A stretch of 64,000 nt of DNA from Posidonia oceanica. Lineage: Eukaryota; Streptophyta; Magnoliopsida; Alismatales; Posidoniaceae. Shown here one piece after another: positions 57,071-64,000 of the stretch. Each line of letters starts with the position of its first letter. Position 1 is the stretch's first letter. A program made the translations under genes and the position numbers. Where the stretch lies: contig JAZBRS010000029.1 in NCBI GenBank assembly GCA_037176725.1, forward strand, positions 126,947,001-127,011,000. The letters are read 5' to 3'. The notes below the pieces were generated by a model that was not told the origin of the DNA, did no database searches, and was given only the letters and a program-made list of their open reading frames with translations.

Positions 57071-58110
57071 GATAGTTTACAGTCCTATCAACCGGAAGCG
57101 ATAGTTTACGGACCTATCAACCGGAAGCGATAGTTTACAGACCTATCAACCGGAGGGTGCAGTTATGAGTGATAGTTACTGGATATCAGCCGTAAAACAT
57201 GATTGTGCAGGATAGTTTACGGTCCTATCAATCGGAAGCGATAGTTTACGGGCCTATCAACCGAGAGCGATAGTTTACGGGCCTATCAACCGGGAGCGAT
57301 AGTTTACGGTCCTATCAACCGGAAGCACAATCCATGAGTGATAGTTACTGGTTATTAGCGGTTTAATGCAAATGCCAGAGAATGATAGTTTACGGTCCTA
57401 TCAACCGGAAGCGATAGTTTACAGGCCTATCAACCGGAAGCGATAGTTTACGGGCCTATCAACCGAGAGCGATAGTTTACGGTCCTATCAACCGGAAGTA
57501 ATAGTTTACGGTCCTATGAATCGGAAAGGGCATTTGCAAGTGATAGTTACTGGATATCAGCCGTATAACATGATTGGCACAGCGATAATTTACGGTCCTA
57601 TCAACCGGAAGCGATAGTTTACGGGCCTATCAACCGGAAGCGATAGTCTACGGGCCTATCAACCAGGAGCGATAGTTTACGGTCCTATCAACCAGAAAGC
57701 ACAATCATGAGGGATAGTTACTGGTTATCAGTCGTATAATGCAATTGCAGGTGATAGTTTACGGTCCTATCAACCGAAAGCGATAGTTTACGAGCCTATC
57801 AACCGGGAGCGATAGGTTACTGGCCTATCAACCGGGAGCGATAGTTTATCGTCCTATCAACCGGAAAGAGCAATTGCAAGGGATAGTTCTTGGATATCAG
57901 CCGTATAACGTAATTGCAAGTGATAGTTTTGGATATCAGCCAAGGATGAGTTTTGGATCATCAGCCAGAGAATGATAGTTTATGGTCCTATCAACCGGAA
58001 GGTGCAATTACGAGGGACAGTTACTGGATGTCAGCCGTATAACACAACTGCGGGATAGTTTTAGATATCAGCCCAAGACAATAGTTTACGGTCCTATCAA
58101 CCGGAAAGAG
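57071..58110 (-). repeat. Hierarchical hairpin array of C
   Basis: Same plan as 119-958. Units are GATAG-8 or 9 bases-CTATC followed by AACCGG, mostly with CGG in the loop here, and are grouped and separated by GATA...TATCAGCCG hairpins. Closing arms: 57198-57208/57325-57336, 57368-57376/57529-57537, 57569-57576/57702-57709, 57741-57749/57870-57877 and 57910-57918/58003-58011. The last pair (GTAATTGCA/TGCAATTAC) differs from the fourth (GCAATTGCA) by changes on both arms. Confidence 0.88.
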
Positions 58111-58135
58111 CAGTGATTGATTGATTGATTGATTG

Positions 58136-58168
<33 letters not shown>

Positions 58169-58200
58169 GATTGATTGATGATTGATTGAGATTGATAAGG
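58110..58200. repeat. GATT microsatellite in C
   Basis: Runs of GATT/TGAT, partly broken by GATGATT. A short form is at 960-1030 in A. Confidence 0.9.
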
Positions 58201-58244
58201 AAAAGGTTGATTGATGATTGAAAGAGATTGATAAGAAAAAGATT

Positions 58245-58625
58245 GATAAGATATCGGACTTATTGGCCGGCAAAGGGAAAGAGATGATAAGATATCAGAC
58301 TTATCAGCTAGCAAACGGAAAGAGATGATAAGATATCGGACTTATCGGCCGGCAAATGAATAAAAGAATAGAATGATAAGATATTGGACTTATCGACCGG
58401 CAAAGAGAGGATGAAGGAATGATAAGATATCGGACTTATCGGCCGGCAAAGGGAAAGAGATGATAAGATATCGGACTTATCGGCCGACAAAGGGAAAGAG
58501 ATGATAAGATATCCGACTTATCGACCGGTAAATGAATAAAAGAATAGAATGATAAGATATCGGACTTATCGGCCGGCAAAGGGAAAGAGATGATAAGATA
58601 TTGGACTTATCGGCCGGCAAATGAA
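58245..58625 (-). repeat. GATAAG/CTTATC dyad array of C
   Basis: Nine or so units GATAAG-ATATCGGA-CTTATC followed by GGCCGGCAAA, with spacers GGGAAAGAGAT or TGAATAAAAGAATAGAAT. It corresponds to the 87 bp array of A but is shorter and less regular. Confidence 0.88.
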
Positions 58626-58715
58626 TGAGTTTCGCGAGAGCGAGTCATCCCATGATACTAGGAATATCACGGGGGAAAGAGAGGGGGAATGATACCAAGG
58701 GACGATCAAAAGATG

Positions 58716-58742
58716 CCCCTGGTATCAGGATGATACCAGGGG
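58716..58742 (-). other. Conserved 11 bp hairpin in C
   Basis: CCCCTGGTATC/GATACCAGGGG with a 5-base loop. It differs from A by a G to A and a C to T at paired positions. Confidence 0.8.
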
Positions 58743-58829
58743 TTGGCCAGCGCGTCCTTGGCATCAAAAACAGAGGGTGAAGACAAAACTGTCGTGTTTG
58801 CCAGACGAGTAGTTTGGGGTACCAACTCG

Positions 58830-58985
58830 AGGATGACAGGTTGACGGACCTATCGCCGGGCAGTTGGGGATGCCAGCCCGAGGATGACACGTTGACGGAC
58901 CTATCGCCGGGCAGTTGGGGGTGCTAGCTCGAGGATGACAGGTTGATGGACCTATCGCCGGGCAGTTGGGGGTGCCAACCCGCGG
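58830..58985 (-). repeat. Three to four composite hairpin pairs in C
   Basis: Period about 49 bp: AGGT-TGACGG-ACCT followed by ATCGCCG, then GGCAGTTGGGGGTGCC followed by AGCCCGAGG. It corresponds to 2181-2300 in A. Confidence 0.8.
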
Positions 58986-59260
58986 ATGAAGATCCGGATG
59001 ACGGTGCCTGGCAGCTTTGCTTGCTTGGATGGCATGGGTCAGCACTTGTGTTGATTGAGGAGGACTTTCCTGCGGTGTTCGGCAGCAAGTCTGGCCAGGG
59101 GCCCTACAGATATGATTGATATGATCATGCATGCACTTGTAGCAGATTTGGAATGCAAACAGATGGCTCAGAATGCCTTTGTATTGATTGGACTTGATTA
59201 CATGCCTGTGGCAGGCCAAAAGTTTACAGCATAAAATAAGCAGGTAGTTACATGGACGCT

Positions 59261-60460
59261 CTAGTCGGTCCGGGCTTTCTTTGCCTTTTTGGAGTCAGGG
59301 AAGTGGGGAGCGCCAGGAGGTATCTCACTGATAGGCCGGAATGCTTATACCTCCGTCAGATATTCGGGTGTGTATCCCGAGCCTTGCGTAGATGTCAGGT
59401 CAATAGACCGCACTCCATGCTGCATAAGATCAGCCAGCTTAGCTGTAGTAGATGTTGAACCATAAGGATATGCTTGAAGGAGCCTTGGGGCTGTGCTGTC
59501 TATGAAGGCGCCCTGCTAGAGGCCGAACTGCCGCATGACCCGGATGGGGTTCTCCACGCCTCTAGTGAATCCAGGCAGCACCACGAGTCGTACATCGTGG
59601 GTATCGAAGAAGATGGTAAAAGGCTCAGCCGCAGATGGAATGATGCACCATGTGACGGTGTCGTCCGTCAACTCAGATAGCTTGTTGTATTCTTCAAGGA
59701 CGCTCTTGATTGTCCTGGCGTGGCCGCTATTGCAGTATGTTTCGATAGCGTGGCCTCGGGGACGCAGTAAGTTTAGCTCAAGGTGTGCAGCCAGCCAGAT
59801 CTGTACTAGCACTCCACAGCCGTGGAAGTGGCGGCATCGGTGAGAGATGCGGTCCAGTCCGTAGTATGTTTCAGCCAAGACGACTGGTGCCAGGTCTATC
59901 TGCCTAGTCACCACAGCTAGTGCGATTTCGACGACTTCTATCGCAACTGTCATCCGGCCGTGAGTAAATATCAGCTCTCCCAGAAATCGGGTGACAAATC
60001 CTCGAAGCCACAGATCGTCTCCGAGTTCAGCACGCTTGTCTATGATCTCATCAAAGTAGTGCAGGCGCAGCATGGGCGTGGAGCCGCTGGTGTAGATCAG
60101 TCTTTGCTAGCACCGGTCAGTAGATAGCCTAGATAGCTTGCAGAGGACCGCTATGTACTTGTCGCGCCTCATGAAAATGGGCGGTCCCATCAGTCAGGAG
60201 AAGCCACAGATGCGGCGCACCTCCTCTAGAGTTGGTGTCAGTTCAGTCCTTCCGAAGCAGAAGACATGATGCGCTGGCTTCTAGAATCTTGCGGCAGCAC
60301 ACAGAAGGTGACGGCTCACTTCGACATCAGCCGCCTTTAGCAGTTTTGTAGGTATGCCCCAGAGGCACAGCTTCTCACAGTCTTCCTGAGTAAGCTTGCC
60401 TATCCAATCCCGTAGGGCTTCAGAACAGTGCACTGGGGTTTCAAGAGTAGGATAACCCAT
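59261..60460 (-). pseudogene. Accessory ORF of element C, four internal stops
   Basis: Homologue of 39836-41038, from ATG at 60460 to TAG at 59261, one codon shorter through an in-frame 3 bp loss. No frameshift. Internal stops: TAG 60281 (TGG in A and B), TGA 60194, TAG 60107 (CAG in A), TAG 59516 (CAG in A). Motifs kept include APVVLAETYYGLDRI and HGCGVLVQIWLAAHLE. Confidence 0.75.
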
Positions 60461-62012
60461 GACGCAGGTCGCAGGGTGAAACAGACAGATGCTGTAGAGC
60501 TTGAAGGTACCTGTTATCAATACTGTAGACAATCAGATCACACAGGCATATAATCTTTAATAGGAAGCAGAATTTGAGGCTAATAAAGCAGTCCAATAAT
60601 ATTCAGTAGTTAATATCATAATATAGCAGCTAAGCACACATAAGCAGGGGGTTCTGTAGCAGTCTTGCTGACACAGGGGCGAGGACTGGCAGGAGATCTG
60701 GTCCAACGCAGCTCGAACGGCGTCAACACGTGCTTGGCAAGAGGTACTGTCTCAGAGTCGAGGCAAGTTACAGAGCTGAACGATTGAGAAAAAGGAAGGG
60801 ATGATTGGAGATGCATGTATGCATGATGCAAGTTGGTATGTTTTAGAAATGATTAGTATGCTTTGGTGCCCTCGGCATATGGAGTGCTTTAGTGCCTGCT
60901 GCAGAGGAAGGGAGTGGTCCCTGACTCACTGGGCCCTGCTTGGACTCTTAGCTTGTTGGTGGCACTCCGGAACGGGTGTTGGCAGTATACAGGTGGTGGT
61001 GTGGTGAGGACAGGCTACCTGCCAAACTATCAGGACCTACACCTACTTTTTCTGCTCTCTTTTTTGTTTTCTCCCTCATGGGTGTGCAGGCTTTCTTTGC
61101 CCATAGCTAGGAGATGGCAAGTGTTTGTTTTTGAGGTGGGAGGTGGTGGACCTTTTTAGGTTTACACCCTTGGATTTCTTGTAAGGTACGGGGGGGATGA
61201 TTTTGTCTGTATTTTCAGGCTGATTTTTGTCCAACCCTTTTTCTTTTCTTTCTTTTTTTTTCTTTTCTTTGCTTGCTTTTTCTCCTTTTTTTTTGGTTTG
61301 TTTGACTTCTTTTTCTCTTTTCTTTTTTTTCAGGCTTTTGCTATCCCCATTTTGGAGGCAAAAGAAGGGTGTTTGGGCTATAATGGATGTGGGCTTTGGG
61401 TCTGTTATGAGATGGGTAGAAGGAGCAAAGTTAGACTGCACACCCCTATCTCTAGGGCCGGCTTCTGTCTTCGCCTTTTGTTCTTTTTGATGTGCCCAAG
61501 CCTAGATGCCTATTCTCTCTTTTTTTGAACTCACATCTTAGCATTTTTTCTCCCTCAGAGGTGTATGTCCTACGAGTTTAGGCAGTTCGCCTATCCTGAT
61601 TGATGGTGGCTCCCTCACTAACTAAGACATCTGAGTAGTGCCAGGTGAGGCAAGGTGGACTCCTTCCAGAGCAGGTGAGCACTTCCAGTTTTCATCACCG
61701 AGCAGAAAATAGAATGCGTGATTTGAGAGGATGACGATGATGATTTGAAAAGAGATGGTGTATGGAGAGGATGAAATGCGATAGAAGATGTGATTTGAAA
61801 GGATGACGATGATGATTTGAAAAAAAAAGATGGTGTATGGGAAGGACGAAATGCGATAGAAGATGTGTAAGAGAAGGATAGAAGAAGTATAAGCGAATGT
61901 ACAGGAATAGAAATAGGAGACAAGATAGGAGATGCAGGTGAGGTGAGAATGTAAGGAGTGAGAATGCAACTATATGGATGGGAGGAAGCATCTGCAACAG
62001 GGCCGCCTTGGG
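60461..62012 (-). other. Spacer between pol and accessory ORF in element C
   Basis: No coding domain. It contains the AG/GTACCT junction near 60508-60515, the pyrimidine tract 61225-61335 ending TTTCAGG on the plus strand, and a 77 bp tandem duplication (about 61719-61870, theme GATTTGAAAGGATGACGATG). Confidence 0.55.
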
Positions 62013-63240
62013 CTACTGATAGTACTTCTTGAGGTAGCAAAGGTTGACAGGCTCAGACTGCTCGACCTGATCCATATCCTCAAGAGTTACAGTGCCGCCA
62101 GAAAAGACTTGCTTGACCACAAAGGGGCCACGCCAGTTTGGTCGGAATTTCCCTCGACCGTCAGGCAAGTGAATGGCACGTAGAACAAGGTCCCTTGTCT
62201 GGAAGCCTCTTGGCTAAACCTTCTTCAGGTATGACCTGGCCATTTTCTTTTGGTAGCAGTGAGCATTATGCATAGCTTGCAGCCTGTGCTCATCAATCAG
62301 ATTCAGTTGGACACAGCGGTCTTCGACCCATTCTGCTTCTTCCAACTCAGCTTCGCGTAGGATCTGCAGTGAGGGGATCTCTACCTCGATAGGCAACACC
62401 GCCTCCATGCCATACACCAGAGAGTATGGAGTGGCACCTGTTGAAGTTCGAACAGATGTCCTATACGCCCAGAGTGCGTAAGGAAGCTTGTCGTGCCAGT
62501 CCTTATGAGTTTCCGCCATCTTCTTCAGGATCTTGACCAGATTTTTGTTGGCAGACTCCACTGCACCGTTCATCTGCAGCCGGTAAGGTGAGGATCTGTG
62601 GTGTTTGATACTGAAGCTCTGCAGATAGTCTTCGATCCTCTTAGCAATGAAATTTATACCATTGTCATATATGATTGCATGCGGGACCCCATACCGGGCT
62701 ATGATATTGTTTCTGATGAACTTTTCTGTAGCCACGGCAGTCACTGTTTTGTAGGAGGTCGCTTCCACCCACTTGGTGAAGTAATCAATCACTACCAGAA
62801 TGTAACGATGACCATTGGAAGCTGCAGGGTGGATGGCGCCAATGACATCAATCCCCTAAGTGGAGAAGGACCACGGCGACGACATGCTATGCAATTCTTG
62901 AGGGGGCGCCCGAATGAAGTTGCCGTGCACTTGGCAGTTGTGGCATCTGCGCACGAATCGGCAGCAGTCTGCTTCCATAGTTAGCTAGTAGTATCCTTGC
63001 AGCATTATCTTCTTGGCCAAGCGGACGCCATTCATGTGCGGGCCGTAGGTCCCCGCATGCATTTGAAGCATCAGCGCATCAGCCTCTGATTTGTTCAGGC
63101 AACGTAGGAGCATTTGATTGTATGATCTTTTGTACAACTGTCCCGCCCCTAATACATACTTTGATGCTAGACGCGTCAGAGTTCTCTTGTCTACTGCTGA
63201 GGTACCGGGTGGAAAGCTGCTAAACTCTAGGAAAGCTTTT
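62013..63240 (-). pseudogene. Integrase of element C
   Basis: Zinc-binding part (TYGPHMNGVRL; the usual Cys of TCGPHMNG is Tyr here), core (GIDVIGAIHP, IIYDNGINF, QMNGAVESANK) and C-terminal part to 62013. In the second catalytic motif the usual SDNG is YDNG. TAG at 62985 (TGG in A), 62856 (TGG in A) and 62214 (CAG in A). No frameshift. Confidence 0.88.
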
Positions 63241-64000
63241 ATGTCTTTGTACCAGGGCTGCTCCTCTACTGTTGGATCTGCCTCTTCAATGTTCATACAG
63301 TGTGCAGGCTGCTCAATGCGAGTAATAGATACATCCACTGTGCTGTCTTTAGGTATGCTGAGCCAAGACGCCAGGGTTGCTAACGCATCTGCATATGCGT
63401 TCCTTGCTCGGTTCATGTATGTGAAGCGGATGCTCGTAAATTGTTCTATCAGCTTCAGCAAGTGCTCATGATATGGCAGTAGCTTCGGATCTTTCGTCTT
63501 CCACTCGCCATTGACTTGAGAGATCACCAGCATAGCATCGCCGTGCACCAACAGCTTCTACACCTCATGCTCGAGGGCGACATTCAGTCCTAGGATGCAT
63601 GCCTCATACTCTGCCTCGTTGTTGGTGCATCTGAAGGTCAGCTTCCTGGAGAAGGAAATCATCTATCCCTGAGGAGTTGTCAGCACTGCGCCTATGCCTC
63701 GGCCTTTCTTGTTCGCAGCGCCATCAAAGTATAGTTGCCATTGCTCCTGATCTTTAGGGTCTTTGTCTTCATAGTCCTCCATTGCAAATAGAATGTCTTC
63801 ATCTGGGAACTGCGTCTAGAGTGGCTGATATTCAGGCAGTGGGAGATCGGCAAGATGGTCTGCCATAGCTTGGCCCTTCATAGACTTCTGAGTGACAAAG
63901 GTGATGTCGTACTGAGACAGTAGCACCTGCCACTTAACACATCTGCCTACCATGGCCAGTTTTTGAAAGAGGAACTTGATAGGATCATGCCGGCATAAGA
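63241..64000 (-). pseudogene. RNase H region of element C, cut by the window edge
   Basis: The second RNase H is at about 63760-63340 with NEAEYEACILGL, HGDAMLV and NAYADALA. The end of the RT-linked RNase H is at 63830-64000. TAG at 63558, 63663 (CAG in A) and 63816 (CAG in A). Same frame as the integrase. Confidence 0.85.

Larger units (their letters stand above)
50439..64000 (-). mobile_element. Element C: Ogre-like retrotransposon nested in B, 5' half outside the window
   Basis: 3' LTR, polypurine tract, structured repeat region, accessory ORF and the end of pol (integrase, second RNase H) are visible. Sequence and order match element A closely. The outer LTR edge is exactly TG, with GCCAA at 50434-50438 as the expected target duplication. 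RT, gag and the 5' LTR lie right of the window. Confidence 0.88.

Overview
The window is a nest of plant LTR retrotransposons and contains no recognisable host gene, rRNA or tRNA gene. It points to a large, repeat-rich seed-plant genome. All recognisable coding sequence is Ty3/gypsy of the Tat/Ogre type: gag, retropepsin with a G-patch-like segment, RT, two successive RNase H domains and integrase without a chromodomain. Extra ORFs of the plant-mobile-domain/DUF7745 superfamily are also present. A run of about eight copies of the plant telomere repeat TTTAGGG fits a plant source. I cannot name the species.

Layout, left to right; all elements point to the minus strand. Element A (before 1 to 21423) carries its accessory ORF, pol, gag, tRNA-Arg-type primer binding site and a 6.06 kb 5' LTR. 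Its 3' LTR lies about 0.43 kb off the left edge. Element D (21424-31362) is an older, different Tat-type element. A sits inside D's antisense accessory ORF, a 1,576 bp solo LTR with a perfect 5 bp duplication splits D's protease, and B sits in its gag-pro linker. Element B (31363-50438, continuing beyond C) has a 5.97 kb 3' LTR that itself holds a SINE-like insertion and the telomere-like run, then a 3' repeat region, an intact 400-codon accessory ORF and a decayed gag-pol. Element C (50439 to beyond 64000) is inserted in B's gag. It shows its 6.07 kb 3' LTR, polypurine tract, repeat region, accessory ORF and the 3' part of pol. C and A belong to one subfamily and B to a related one. A complete A-type element would be about 28 kb.

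Decay is mainly by in-frame stops, and nearly all are TAG where a sister copy has CAG or TGG. This is the expected footprint of C-to-T change at methylated CHG sites. Gag-pro-pol of A is otherwise one continuous frame of about 9 kb with a single frameshift.

The most unusual feature is the 3' region between the accessory ORF and the polypurine tract of A, B and C. It is built from dozens of short dyad modules whose stems change in a compensatory way. In A and C, groups of three to five modules are each enclosed by a distinct complementary closing stem, and the groups are separated by a second hairpin type. A conserved 11 bp hairpin with covariation lies between this array and the accessory ORF. 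This looks like a hierarchical RNA (or cruciform DNA) structure, and I do not recognise it from any family I know.
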